A stretch of DNA of 64,000 bases from a virus, in the IMG/VR virus record IMGVR_UViG_3300031963_011530, positions 1-64,000 of that record. One strand, 5' to 3'. The translations under genes were made by a program, and so were the position numbers. Under the pieces are notes generated by a model. That model saw only the letters and a program-made list of their open reading frames with translations. It did no database searches and was not told the DNA's origin. Shown piece by piece: positions 11,301 to 18,940 of the stretch; position 1 is the stretch's first letter; each line of letters begins with the position of its first letter.

Positions 11301-13603
11301 CATCTAAACTGTACGGGTACCTCATCTCCACGAATTACTCTAATACCAGCAGGATTTGTAGGTGTACCAACTGTCTCCGATGAAATATCAATAATATTGT
11401 CTTGCACACTTAAAGTCGATACACTAAGTGATGCCTGAATTGCATCTATCGTTACATTACCGTTAATTATTACATTACCGGTAATTGTTCCACCAGAAGA
11501 TGAGAATTTAGTATTTACGGCACTAAATGCGGAGTTTACATGTATAAACGATGCATTGGCATGTGTAAATGCCGCATTAACATGAGGTCTAGCAAAGAAG
11601 TCTACAGAGTCAGCAGCTAAAGTATTTGCATAAGCAAATGCTGCATTAGAATGTATAAAACTGGAATTAGCATAATTACCAGCACTATTCGAAGCATCGA
11701 AAGCTGCTTGACCTGTTGCCAAATCAATAATACTATTCGCCTTAGCATAAGCAGCAACAGCAATAACAGTAGCAAGGTTTGCCTGTGTATAAGAAGAATC
11801 TGCTACAGCTAACGTATTATTGGCATTTGTATAAGCAGCATTAGAATGAGCTCTTGCATATAAGTCAGTTACAGAAAACGTAATTGAATTTGCAGCAGCA
11901 AATGCCGCATTCGCATGAGTGTATGCTGAATTAGAATAAGAACCTACTACGTTAGCAACAGAGTTTGAAGAATTAAAAGCTGCATTAGCTTTATCAAAAG
12001 AACTCTGGTTGAACTCTGGACTTAAAGAATTCGCAGCAGCAAACGCTGCATTGGCATAAAGTGACGCGGAGTTTGCAACATGACTTGGTGTATTAGCCTG
12101 TATAAACGCTGCATTAGCCGTATTATAGGAGGCATTTGCTTGACTAAACGAAGAATTTGTTCTTGTAAATGCAGAGTTGGTTCTATCAAAAGCTGCACTA
12201 ACACTAATACCAGCTTGAGTACCTAATGCAAATGATGAATTAGCTTGTGCAAAGGCGGCATTCGCATATGACTCGGCTGAGTCTGTTGCAAAATTACTAT
12301 AGTTTGTACCATCGTTTGTAAATGTCCATCTATCTGCAACTTCATTCCATGTTATATGAACATTTGATGAGGAACCTCTTGCAACTTCTATGCCAGCATT
12401 TTGAGTGGGAGCTAAATTGTTAGGTAAATCAGCATTTAATGTGATGATATTGTCGCCAATAAGTAACTGATTTGTGCCAATATAATTGACATCACCCGAT
12501 ATACTTAAATTACCAACAATCGATACGTTACCATTAATTGTGCCGCCAGTTAAACTTAATTTAGTATTAGCAGCATTAAATGAAGCGTTGGCGTGTCTAT
12601 AAGCTAATGTAGTAGAAGTATTTGTAGATACTGAAATATTTTCAGCATTTACTGCAACTCCCTGAAAACTCTGTATTAACTCACCAAGAGCAACAACAAT
12701 ATTAGCTGTATTTACTGAAGCATCATAAGCTGAATTTGCTGTATCAAACGAAGCATTTACGGAAGTTGAAACATAACTGACTAAACTGTAGGCTTCATTT
12801 GCAGTTTGTCCTGCGTTAGCTCCAGTATTCGCAACAGCAAAAGCCGCATTAGCATGTATATAACTTAGTCCAGCCAAATCTAAAGCTATATTTGCAATTG
12901 AACTAGGAGTATTAGCAGCTAAAGAACTAGAATTTGCTAAATTAAAAGCCGCATTAGCACGATCAAATGCAGACTGATTAAAATTGGGACTTAAACTATT
13001 GGCTGCATTAAAAGCTGCTTGCGCTAATACATTTGCTGCATTAGCTTTATCAAAGGCAGCAGTTGCTTGTTCTTGTGATGCTACAGAAATCGCTAAATTG
13101 GAAACAGCTGTTACTCTACCCTTGGTGTCAACTGTAATTACAGGAATATTAGTAGAATTACCGTATGTACCAGATACACCGGGAACTATAGTACTTAATT
13201 CAACTTGAAAATTAACTGTATTACCAAAGGTCGTAAATACATTCGATTGAACATCACCCGAAAGAACTATTTGAACTGAATTATGGAGTGCGTTTGCTCT
13301 ATCCGCAATACCATCTAAATTTCCAATAAATCCAGGAGTATCATCTTGTGTTGATATAAAAACACTAGTTCTAATATCACCATCTACATTCCGTAAAACT
13401 AAAGTTCCGGATGAAGTGTTACTACTTCTCTGATCTATTATGTTAGTGTAATAACTACCACCAATAATTTCATACGATCCGGCTTCAGTTCCTATGAATA
13501 AATTACCAGAAGGAAATGAATAAGCTAATTCACCACCAAGAAGTGAGTTTGCAGTAGGTACAGTATTCGCGGTAGAATACTTGGTTACAATTGCTGTTGA
13601 CAC
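8333..13603 (-). CDS. Giant YANSAF-repeat tail-fibre-like protein, 1756 aa
   Basis: The start is a GTG at 13603, directly after the stop of the 66-residue gene. The N-terminal segment (about residues 1-120) is non-repetitive, with TANSLLGGELAYSF and NLFIGTE, resembling the 'GELAxN...LFxG' N-termini of many phage tail fibres. The rest is YANSAFxxANT repeats interrupted by four copies of a module of about 90 residues with NAGIEV.RG...WNE..D.WTFTNDGxxYSN, each preceded by GGTxxGxVxITGNVTI. The C-terminus carries a GFFGHYSPDAG...GLFRDANDGRYYLFYNYED module and RGYDPINYTN. The parts are typical of a long fibrous appendage. The receptor, the trimer state and which fibre of the virion this is cannot be read from sequence. 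Confidence 0.85.
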   Translation of the reverse strand: MSTAIVTKYSTANTVPTANSLLGGELAYSFPSGNLFIGTEAGSYEIIGGSYYTNIIDQRSSNTSSGTLVLRNVDGDIRTSVFISTQDDTPGFIGNLDGIADRANALHNSVQIVLSGDVQSNVFTTFGNTVNFQVELSTIVPGVSGTYGNSTNIPVITVDTKGRVTAVSNLAISVASQEQATAAFDKANAANVLAQAAFNAANSLSPNFNQSAFDRANAAFNLANSSSLAANTPSSIANIALDLAGLSYIHANAAFAVANTGANAGQTANEAYSLVSYVSTSVNASFDTANSAYDASVNTANIVVALGELIQSFQGVAVNAENISVSTNTSTTLAYRHANASFNAANTKLSLTGGTINGNVSIVGNLSISGDVNYIGTNQLLIGDNIITLNADLPNNLAPTQNAGIEVARGSSSNVHITWNEVADRWTFTNDGTNYSNFATDSAESYANAAFAQANSSFALGTQAGISVSAAFDRTNSAFTRTNSSFSQANASYNTANAAFIQANTPSHVANSASLYANAAFAAANSLSPEFNQSSFDKANAAFNSSNSVANVVGSYSNSAYTHANAAFAAANSITFSVTDLYARAHSNAAYTNANNTLAVADSSYTQANLATVIAVAAYAKANSIIDLATGQAAFDASNSAGNYANSSFIHSNAAFAYANTLAADSVDFFARPHVNAAFTHANASFIHVNSAFSAVNTKFSSSGGTITGNVIINGNVTIDAIQASLSVSTLSVQDNIIDISSETVGTPTNPAGIRVIRGDEVPVQFRWNESLLKWTFTNDGFTYSNVGSSTAEEYANSAFLKSNSSYESQNTTGIYANLAFTHANSAYESQNVTGIYANSAYSLANTKFSSSGGTVSGDIVVTGNLTIVGETVYANTQTVLIKDNIITLNAATNLLSPAIFNAGIEVNRGSLSNVALIWNETVDNWQYTVDGTTYTNLSSASAESYANAAFAAQNTTAIYANSSFSAANTADDKAVTSGSYANSAFVAANSSGAYANAAFNSSNIAFSVGATSGAYANAAFALANTLSISAVDTYARPHVNAAFTHANASFNLANTANDTSLSGSNYANSAFSAANTSDSKAVTSGSYANGAYTQANTATTNAATADGKAVTAGDYANGAYSAANTSDSKAVTAGSYANGAYDKANTADTKAVTSGVYANSAFTVANTADVKAVTSGSYANSAYEQANTSNTNAATADSKAVTAGNYANAAFGSANTSDSKAVTAGNYANSAYGQANTATTNAATADGKAVTSGSYANSAFDTANTADGKAVTSGNYANSAYGQANTATTNASTADSKAVTAGDYANSAYSQANTSDSKAVSAGSYANGAYTQANTATTNAATADDKAISAGLYANSAFTAANTADSKASSAGSYANGAYTQANTATTNAATADSKATSAGLYANSAFGAANTKFSSSGGTVSGDVIITGNVTIQGNTAEFSVPHFIVQDGIIEVNVEQIGNNPVENAGLRAMRGDLNPTLILWNETNDSWSFTNDGLNYSNIASQSAESYANAAFSSANTANSNAISAGSYANSAYALANTISSGAIDNYARPHVNAAFTHANSSFDAANTADSKAVTAGSYANSAFGVANTKLSTSGGTISGDLSVTGNLTVLGNATSIAVSSIKIDDSLIQLAANNESSDTIDIGFFGHYSPDAGVSKKHTGLFRDANDGRYYLFYNYEDPSFETLSPNNVIDVANSTFRVANLTANVITDVISIRGYDPINYTNTVYTHANASYSAANTAISDALAFAIALG
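8437..8810 (-). repeat. Module shared with the neighbouring fibre gene (copy in the 1756-aa gene)
   Basis: Partner of 3238-3610 in the same orientation, coding the same C-terminal-type module. The shared stretch lets homologous recombination act between the two fibre genes. Confidence 0.75.
12048..12082 (-). repeat. 35-base exact match to the distant fibre gene (copy 1)
   Basis: The 35 bases here are repeated exactly at 39117-39151, in the third fibre gene about 27 kb away, in the same orientation. They code for HVANSASLYANA. Codon choice is identical across the stretch, which is unexpected for old paralogues. The two copies flank the whole accessory cassette. Confidence 0.8.
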
Positions 13604-13804
13604 TTAGAAGCTTCCGCCGTTAATTACAGGAATTTCTTTCATAACATACTTATTGGATCCAGATTCATAAGTCAAAACGAATCCTTCTTCCACACCCTGA
13701 GTTTCAACATTATTCAATTGTGATAGAGCTAAATTTGCAGTTCTGGCCACGGTAACCGAAGATATAGTTGTTTTTTGTGGTTTTACGTTTACATTTATTG
13801 GCAT
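13604..13804 (-). CDS. Small hypothetical structural-region protein, 66 aa
   Basis: The start is ATG at 13804 (MPINVNVKPQKTT...); the stop is followed at once by the GTG of the 1756-residue fibre. The short protein has SVTVARTANLALSQLNNV followed by a beta-rich segment with VLTYESGSNKYVMKEI, a pattern often found at the N-terminus of marine phage tail fibres ('G..L.Y....W.....'). It may be a separate connector that joins fibre to baseplate. I see no enzyme motif, signal peptide or membrane segment. Confidence 0.65.
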   Translation of the reverse strand: MPINVNVKPQKTTISSVTVARTANLALSQLNNVETQGVEEGFVLTYESGSNKYVMKEIPVINGGSF

Positions 13805-13807
13805 TTT

Positions 13808-14140
13808 TTATCTCGTAACGTTAGGAAGGACAGTAATTATACCTTCAAAAATTCTTGTGATTTCACCTGCGCCATCATCTATTTCTACATCATAAACGTA
13901 TCGTCCCGGAGTTAAATTTGCAGTATTTGCTGCTGACATGATCATAGTGATTTCTCCAATGTTAGGAGTGGTCACTTGAACATTAAAATCGTATTTTGTT
14001 GAGGAGTAGTAAGATTTTCTCATCTGGGACCTGGCAATATATCCATACAGGTTTTGGCCTGCGCCGGTACCATCATTTACAGTAATTACGGTGTTAAAAG
14101 TCGCACCCTGGTCTATGGTAAGTTCTACAAATTCAGCCAC
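13808..14140 (-). CDS. Small beta-sandwich-like structural protein, 110 aa
   Basis: The start is GTG at 14140, placed 6 bases after AGGGAG; an ATG two bases upstream is in another frame and gives no long product. The sequence starts AEFVELTIDQGATFNTVITV and continues with alternating hydrophobic strands to FEGIITVLPNVTR. It resembles the small Ig-like or baseplate-associated beta proteins ('...DQGTTF...I') found beside fibre genes in cyanophage-type myoviruses. No catalytic residues stand out. A late-promoter-like site lies 25 bases upstream. I infer a virion protein attached to the fibre locus. Confidence 0.7.
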   Translation of the reverse strand: MAEFVELTIDQGATFNTVITVNDGTGAGQNLYGYIARSQMRKSYYSSTKYDFNVQVTTPNIGEITMIMSAANTANLTPGRYVYDVEIDDGAGEITRIFEGIITVLPNVTR

Positions 14141-14164
14141 ATTAAACTCCCTTTGTTAATGTGG

Positions 14165-14172
14165 TATTTAGT
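14165..14172 (-). promoter_or_regulatory. Candidate late promoter (ACTAAATA)
   Basis: The minus-strand octamer ACTAAATA lies 25 bases upstream of the GTG at 14140, in the short gap before the Fe-S carrier gene. It differs from TATAAATA at two positions. It would start transcription of the left fibre block separately from the accessory cassette. The motif is weak. Confidence 0.3.
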
Positions 14173-14188
14173 CAAACTGACATCTTTA

Positions 14189-14503
14189 CTATACCGAAAA
14201 GCTACTTCCACAGCCACAGGTCGTCTGTGCATTAGGGTTTTCTATAGTAAAAGTGTGTCCCATAATATCTTCTTTGAAATTCAAAGTTGCGGTTTCCAAA
14301 TATTGCATACTGAAAGAGTCTACAAGAATTGAAAAACCATCTAAAGGAATTTCAAAATCATCTTCGGAAACAGATTCTTCAAAATCAAAACCATATTTAA
14401 AACCAGAACATCCACCACCCTCAACATAGACCCTCAAGTATTTGTTTTCATCGTCTAAATATTGTTTGATTTCATTTACAGCAGATTCAGTTATATTAAG
14501 CAT
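14189..14503 (-). CDS. A-type iron-sulfur cluster carrier (IscA/ErpA/HesB family)
   Basis: At 104 residues the length is typical. The three family cysteines are present: C32 in GGGCSGFKYGF and C96/C98 in TTCGCGSSF at the C-terminus. These bind an Fe-S cluster for delivery to client enzymes. The start is the ATG at 14503, chosen because TAGGAG lies 6-10 bases upstream and the protein then begins MLNITESAVNEI as in the family; a longer frame to 14539 overlaps the divergent gene. The gene follows a cassette of eight radical SAM enzymes, each needing at least one [4Fe-4S] cluster, so supply to them is a reasonable inference. IscA-like genes also occur alone in marine phages. Confidence 0.92.
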   Translation of the reverse strand: MLNITESAVNEIKQYLDDENKYLRVYVEGGGCSGFKYGFDFEESVSEDDFEIPLDGFSILVDSFSMQYLETATLNFKEDIMGHTFTIENPNAQTTCGCGSSFSV

Positions 14504-14531
14504 TAATTTTCTCCTACTATATTTATTTGAT

Positions 14532-15086
14532 ATGGACAAACCAGTTTTAATGATACATAAAATAGAAAAAAACTTAATAGTTCCAAAATTAAAAGATTTT
14601 GTTCTAACTTTTGATGATGGACTTTACAACCACTTCTATTATTACCCAAAAATTGAAAAAATAGAAACAGAAAAAATATTTTTTGTATCAACAAACATTA
14701 TTTGTAAAGGAAAACAATCTAAAAAATTCATAAGTTCCGAAAATTGCCATAAAAAAGCATTCGAAGGAAATTATGAAGATTTTATGAATGTGGACCAGAT
14801 AAGTTATTTATCTACTAGAAAAAACGTTATTATAGGAGGACATTCACATTTTCACAAAAATTTGAATTTTTTCAGCAGCCTGAAAGATAAAATAGACCAT
14901 ATAAAAATGGACACCGAATTAATGTTGGAATGGTTCAATAAAAACTTAAATATTTTTCCGGTTAAGTTTTGTTTCCCATATAATAACGATTTAAATGGAT
15001 TATATCAAACCGTCTTAAAGTCTTACGGTATTAATGAATTTTATGGTAGAGAGAGGGTTTCTATTGAAGGTTATATATCATCTTAA
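14532..15086 (+). CDS. Polysaccharide deacetylase-like protein (NodB fold), 184 aa
   Basis: This is the only plus-strand gene in the left 60 kb. The start is ATG at 14532 (MDKPVLMIHKIEKN); an upstream in-frame start would overlap the IscA gene. The motif FVLTFDDGLYNHF matches the metal-binding TFDDG motif of carbohydrate esterase family 4. GGHSHFHKNL matches the H-S/T-x-x-H motif, and PVKFCFPYNN matches the later RxPY/FPY motif. It probably removes an acetyl group from a sugar. At 184 residues it is short for the family but keeps the core motifs. It converges on the PIG-L gene with a 26-base 3' overlap and diverges from IscA across 28 bases. Confidence 0.8.
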   Translation: MDKPVLMIHKIEKNLIVPKLKDFVLTFDDGLYNHFYYYPKIEKIETEKIFFVSTNIICKGKQSKKFISSENCHKKAFEGNYEDFMNVDQISYLSTRKNVIIGGHSHFHKNLNFFSSLKDKIDHIKMDTELMLEWFNKNLNIFPVKFCFPYNNDLNGLYQTVLKSYGINEFYGRERVSIEGYISS

Positions 15087-15705
15087 ATGATTCTGCGTGA
15101 TTATATCCAACTTGTTTACCTCTTTGTTCCGATAGAACTATCATACTTTTTTCTGATCTAGCATCAGGATAAGAATACGTTTCCGTATCATATAGTGACA
15201 ATACGAATTTCTTTTTATGCATATAATACTCAACATTCACAAAATAATTTGGTATAAAAATAGGCTCTATTTGACCCATAGACCATTCGGTTGAAGCTGG
15301 TATCTCGCACATATAGAGTTGTTTTACCGAAGAATTTGGTTTAGGTCTACAGGCAACCATAACAGATTCGGAAACTATTCTATGATCTCTATGTATGTCC
15401 GATATATTATTCGTAAAGACTATCTCTGGCTGTATTTCGTTGATAACCAATTCAACATCACTCAAACACTTTTCTAAAGTTAAAGTGCAATCGGAGTTAT
15501 TAAAAACTATAGGTTTCGCACCAAAATAATCACAAACTTTATAAAAAGAATTCAATCTTTTGGATTCAACATGTTCGTTACCTGGACGATTTCCTTTGCA
15601 TAAAGATACAATTGTAACTTCATTATCTTCACACAATTTTGATATTGTTCCGGCTGGCCCAAAAGACTCATCGTCTAAATGTGCAAATATAAAAACTATT
15701 TTCAT
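15061..15705 (-). CDS. PIG-L/LmbE-type N-acetylglucosaminyl deacetylase
   Basis: Residues 8-13 read AHLDDE, the zinc-binding AHPDDE motif with Pro replaced, and SDIHRDHRIVSE supplies the HxDH zinc motif. The family removes acetyl groups from N-acetyl sugars or their conjugates. The length of 214 residues is normal. The start ATG at 15705 shares four bases (ATGA) with the end of the epimerase upstream, so the two are probably translationally coupled. With the plus-strand deacetylase beside it there are two unrelated deacetylases here, which suggests that an amino sugar is made or trimmed by the cassette. Confidence 0.88.
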   Translation of the reverse strand: MKIVFIFAHLDDESFGPAGTISKLCEDNEVTIVSLCKGNRPGNEHVESKRLNSFYKVCDYFGAKPIVFNNSDCTLTLEKCLSDVELVINEIQPEIVFTNNISDIHRDHRIVSESVMVACRPKPNSSVKQLYMCEIPASTEWSMGQIEPIFIPNYFVNVEYYMHKKKFVLSLYDTETYSYPDARSEKSMIVLSEQRGKQVGYNHAESFKMIYNLQ

Positions 15706-16625
15706 AACATATCTTTTATGATATCATCCAAATTTTTCTTTGGTCTGAAATTTGTTTTTTCTCTGAGTTTGGTTATATCGGGAATTCTTTTTTGTATATC
15801 ACCGTGGTTTTTACTAAAAACTTTTTCATAAGGAATGTGAACAATTTTACTACTAGATCCACTTATTTTAATAACTTTTTTGGCAAGTTTGTTTATGGTA
15901 ATCGGTTCATCATTTCCAACATTAAAAAGTTCATTTTTAAAATTGGTACATTTTATTATAGCATCTGTCGCATCATCAATATGAAAAAAACACCTTATCT
16001 GTTCACCAGTTCCATAAACAATTAAATCTTCATTTCGTTTTGCAGCTTCTATAAATTTAGGTAAAACCATACCGTAATCTGATAGTTGTCCAGGTCCAAC
16101 TATATTGAAAAATCTTAAAATAGTATACGGCACACCACTAGCATTTAATAAAAATTCTGCCATCAATTTACTTGTTGCATATCCCCATCTTAACTTATTG
16201 CTAGGTCCTATGTTACTACAATCTTCTTCGTTGAAGGGTCCATTTCCGTAAATTTCACTGGTACTGGAAAATATTACATGCCTCTTGGATTCTTTAAATA
16301 ATGGTATTAATTTATTAGTTAAAGAATTGTTATTGAAAAGAGTGCCTGATGGATCCTTATCAATATGTTCGACACCAACACTGCCCGCAAAATGAAAAAT
16401 TCTATTGTGATCTCTCATATGTTTGAGTAGTTCTTTATCTTCCATTTTGGAAATGTCACCTTCAACAAATTTAAATAAATTTTTGTATTCAGAAAAGTTA
16501 TCTAAATTTATTTTACTGGTAGATAAATTATCTATTATAGTAACTCTTTGTTGTCTAGTTTTTAAAAGTTTATGTGTTAAGTGCTGTCCTATAAAACCAG
16601 CTCCACCTAATATCAAATTATTCAT
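15702..16625 (-). CDS. NAD-dependent sugar epimerase/dehydratase (extended SDR), 307 aa
   Basis: The N-terminus MNNLILGGAGFIGQHLTHKL holds the GxxGxxG dinucleotide motif. WGYATSKLMAEF holds the YxxxK catalytic pair, and FSSTSEIYGNGPF the preceding Ser/Thr. It is close in layout to UDP-glucose 4-epimerases and dTDP/GDP-sugar dehydratases; the substrate cannot be assigned. The start is the ATG at 16625, which overlaps the stop of the halogenase-like gene by ATGA; an earlier in-frame start would add residues inside that gene. It is probably one step of nucleotide-sugar synthesis in the cassette. Confidence 0.88.
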   Translation of the reverse strand: MNNLILGGAGFIGQHLTHKLLKTRQQRVTIIDNLSTSKINLDNFSEYKNLFKFVEGDISKMEDKELLKHMRDHNRIFHFAGSVGVEHIDKDPSGTLFNNNSLTNKLIPLFKESKRHVIFSSTSEIYGNGPFNEEDCSNIGPSNKLRWGYATSKLMAEFLLNASGVPYTILRFFNIVGPGQLSDYGMVLPKFIEAAKRNEDLIVYGTGEQIRCFFHIDDATDAIIKCTNFKNELFNVGNDEPITINKLAKKVIKISGSSSKIVHIPYEKVFSKNHGDIQKRIPDITKLREKTNFRPKKNLDDIIKDML

Positions 16626-17887
16626 ATGTAATTTTCTTCGTTTAATATCCACTCATGAAAAGGTTTACCTTTATGTATTTCAATTAATTCTTTACTATCC
16701 ATGGGTTCAGTAGGCCTAGGTACTTCGGAGAGAAAACCACTTTTTATTGTGTCCCATCCAGAATTAGGAAATATATTAACTGTGCGTTTTTTGGTATTTA
16801 CTTTTTTATAAAAGTTCCAATATTCATTGTCTCTTTTAGAATATTTGTAGTGTTCGACTATAAAATCTGTAATAGTATCGAATTCTTCATTAATAAAAAA
16901 ATTATATTCAGTTTCAGTAATTTTCTTATCTATATAATCACACAATTTTCTAAGAGCACTAGTTACCAAATATAAACCTGTAGATTCCAACGGTTCAATA
17001 AAAGATGAGGCAAGACCCATAGCTACAATATTGTTTTTTAAATGTATTTTATTTCTACCAGTTACCATCTTTAACGATTTTATACTCGAAGGTTCAACTT
17101 TTATATTAAACTTTTTTTCCAAATAATTAATATATTCTTCTTTAACATCAAATTTTCCGTCATGTACATAACCGCAAGCCAATTCATTCCTTAAAGGAAT
17201 ATTAAAACACCAACCATAATTCATTGCTTCTGCAACGGTATAAGGAACACATTGTTTTTCCCTATCTGTGTAAGTATGTCTAAAAAGAAAAACTTGATTA
17301 TTTGGTATTTTATCCGAAATGTTTTTAAAATTATTTGGAATATAACTAACAGTTCTTTCAAATCCAGTGCAATCTATTATTAAATCATAACAGTCTTTTA
17401 TATCATTCAATGTCACCTTTTCTCTAATAACAGTTAAATTAGAATATTTCTTTTTATAGTTGTCTAGATATTCCAATAGTTCGGTAACCCTAAAATGCGT
17501 AGAAATGTTTTGGTAATCAAATATTCTTTTTGGTATTTTATTAGTTTTCATTATTCTATCTTGACTGGACGAGTTGTGTCTAGGATTAGCAGATTCGAAA
17601 CCAAAAGGAAAAGTAAAATCTTCTCCTGGTTTATTCCATCCTTTCAGATAGACTCCAAATTTTAGTGTTCCATTACAATGTTTTAATATATCCTGATGTT
17701 TAACTCCAAAATTTTGTAAAAATTTACTAACATCTGGTATAATAGCTTCTCCAACACCGATTGGTTGATTTTCTTTCGGATAAATCCAAGTAATTTTTTT
17801 ATTAGGATAAGTTTCACACAAATGAAAAACGGTTAAATAACCTGTAGTGCCTGCACCAATAACTGTAATATTTTCTATATTATTCAT
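16622..17887 (-). CDS. Flavin-dependent tryptophan-halogenase family protein (second copy), 421 aa
   Basis: The FAD-binding GAGTTG is at residues 11-16, followed by GVGEAIIPDV as in tryptophan halogenases. The lysine equivalent to PrnA Lys79 is present (CNGTLKFG, K76) and the active-site glutamate motif reads SSFIEPLESTG. The family signature WxWxIP is altered: here it is GWCFNIPL. The family makes a halogenating species from FADH2, O2 and halide; the altered signature leaves halogenation versus another flavin reaction open. The start ATG at 17887 overlaps the upstream epimerase by 8 bases. It is a diverged paralogue of 18909-20252. A marine phage halogenase, VirX1 of cyanophage Syn10, is known. 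Confidence 0.88.
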   Translation of the reverse strand: MNNIENITVIGAGTTGYLTVFHLCETYPNKKITWIYPKENQPIGVGEAIIPDVSKFLQNFGVKHQDILKHCNGTLKFGVYLKGWNKPGEDFTFPFGFESANPRHNSSSQDRIMKTNKIPKRIFDYQNISTHFRVTELLEYLDNYKKKYSNLTVIREKVTLNDIKDCYDLIIDCTGFERTVSYIPNNFKNISDKIPNNQVFLFRHTYTDREKQCVPYTVAEAMNYGWCFNIPLRNELACGYVHDGKFDVKEEYINYLEKKFNIKVEPSSIKSLKMVTGRNKIHLKNNIVAMGLASSFIEPLESTGLYLVTSALRKLCDYIDKKITETEYNFFINEEFDTITDFIVEHYKYSKRDNEYWNFYKKVNTKKRTVNIFPNSGWDTIKSGFLSEVPRPTEPMDSKELIEIHKGKPFHEWILNEENYI

Positions 17888-18476
17888 GTTTTATCAAATT
17901 TCTTTTTCCCGAAGTAAATTGTTCGTATATTTCACCCAAAGTAATATATTCAATTTTAATTTCTGAAAGATTAATTAAAGCTTCAACGACATCATCAACA
18001 TGAGATATCGGCCAAATCTGTGAGGAGTTTGTGGGTTTGTAAGCAGTACCTAAAACACACCTTTTAATAAAGGAATCGGTACTGGCGTCTTGACCATAAA
18101 CGGAAGGTATTCTATAATTTATATAATTAATTTTAGAATGCGACAAATATATTTCCATACATCTTTTAGCAACATTATATCCACCTTGCTTACTTTCATT
18201 AATATCAGCAGCGCCAAAAGAACTAGCATTTACAAATAAAGCATCACTACATATATTCATTGCTTTGCGAGTTAAATCTAATATAGCATCCATAACACTA
18301 ATAGTATTATTTGTAATGTGATATGTAGTTGCAGGACAAGCCAAATGATATATCCTATCACACTTAACTGGTGTAAAATTTTTGTCTATTAAAATTGGAT
18401 TATAGCCTTGGCGTTTAAATTCTTCGACCAAATTTCTACCAATAAATCCCGTGTGTCCAGTTACCGCAATTTCCAT
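17880..18476 (-). CDS. Short NAD-dependent epimerase/dehydratase (SDR), 198 aa
   Basis: MEIAVTGHTGFIGRNL gives the GxxGxxG motif; VNASSFGAA and YNVAKRCMEIY give the Ser and YxxxK catalytic residues. At 198 residues it is about 100 shorter than typical extended SDR sugar epimerases; the C-terminal substrate lobe is reduced. The start is the ATG at 18476, preceded by GGGATGG; a longer frame would add five residues inside the transketolase-like gene. It overlaps both neighbours. It likely works on a nucleotide sugar, substrate unknown. Confidence 0.82.
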   Translation of the reverse strand: MEIAVTGHTGFIGRNLVEEFKRQGYNPILIDKNFTPVKCDRIYHLACPATTYHITNNTISVMDAILDLTRKAMNICSDALFVNASSFGAADINESKQGGYNVAKRCMEIYLSHSKINYINYRIPSVYGQDASTDSFIKRCVLGTAYKPTNSSQIWPISHVDDVVEALINLSEIKIEYITLGEIYEQFTSGKRNLIKHE

Positions 18477-18940
18477 GGTGCACCATCCCAACCCAATCGA
18501 ATAAAACGAACTCCGTTCTGTTGTAGTCCTTCTTTTACTGTACGTATAAAACCACTACAATCGTCGGGAGTATATAACGGAATGTCTAAAGCATTCATCA
18601 ATAAATGATCATCATATACGAGATGTCCTCTACCGCAGTATGAATAACACCCATTATAACCAGCATTTACAAATATAATCGAACCAAAATTTTCTGCCCA
18701 ATCTTTAATATTGAGTTTGATTTGAGAGTAAGCTCTATAAATTACAAATCCAGCAACACCATATACTATCACTTTTTTACCTTGACTGGCAAGACCAGCT
18801 GCAATATTAACCATATTTGGTTCTTGTATACCGCAATTAATTACATTGCCTTTTGTGGGGAAACCCCACATATCTCCATGTAATAGATAAATGTCGGGAT
18901 GTTTTAATTTACTTAGATATTGATGTAGAGTTTTTCTCAT
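18461..18940 (-). CDS. Transketolase-like pyrimidine-binding (C-) subunit, truncated, 159 aa
   Basis: The segment NCGIQEPNMVNIAAGLASQGK matches the thiamine-diphosphate pyrimidine-binding domain, including the glutamate (in IQEPNM) that activates the cofactor. GVAGFVIYRAYSQIK fits the following strand and helix. It corresponds to the second subunit of two-gene transketolases, but the usual C-terminal transketolase domain is missing. The other half is at 20183-20866, separated by the first halogenase gene. The start ATG at 18940 lies 32 bases inside the end of that halogenase. Together the two parts could form a ThDP enzyme making a C-C bond in an unusual sugar. Confidence 0.82.
   Translation of the reverse strand: MRKTLHQYLSKLKHPDIYLLHGDMWGFPTKGNVINCGIQEPNMVNIAAGLASQGKKVIVYGVAGFVIYRAYSQIKLNIKDWAENFGSIIFVNAGYNGCYSYCGRGHLVYDDHLLMNALDIPLYTPDDCSGFIRTVKEGLQQNGVRFIRLGWDGAPWKLR

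Noticed and set aside
1-13603. Regular short repeats resembling a CRISPR-like array
   Set aside because: The repeats are in a single open reading frame, vary in length and encode YANSAF-type protein repeats; no constant repeat-spacer structure exists.
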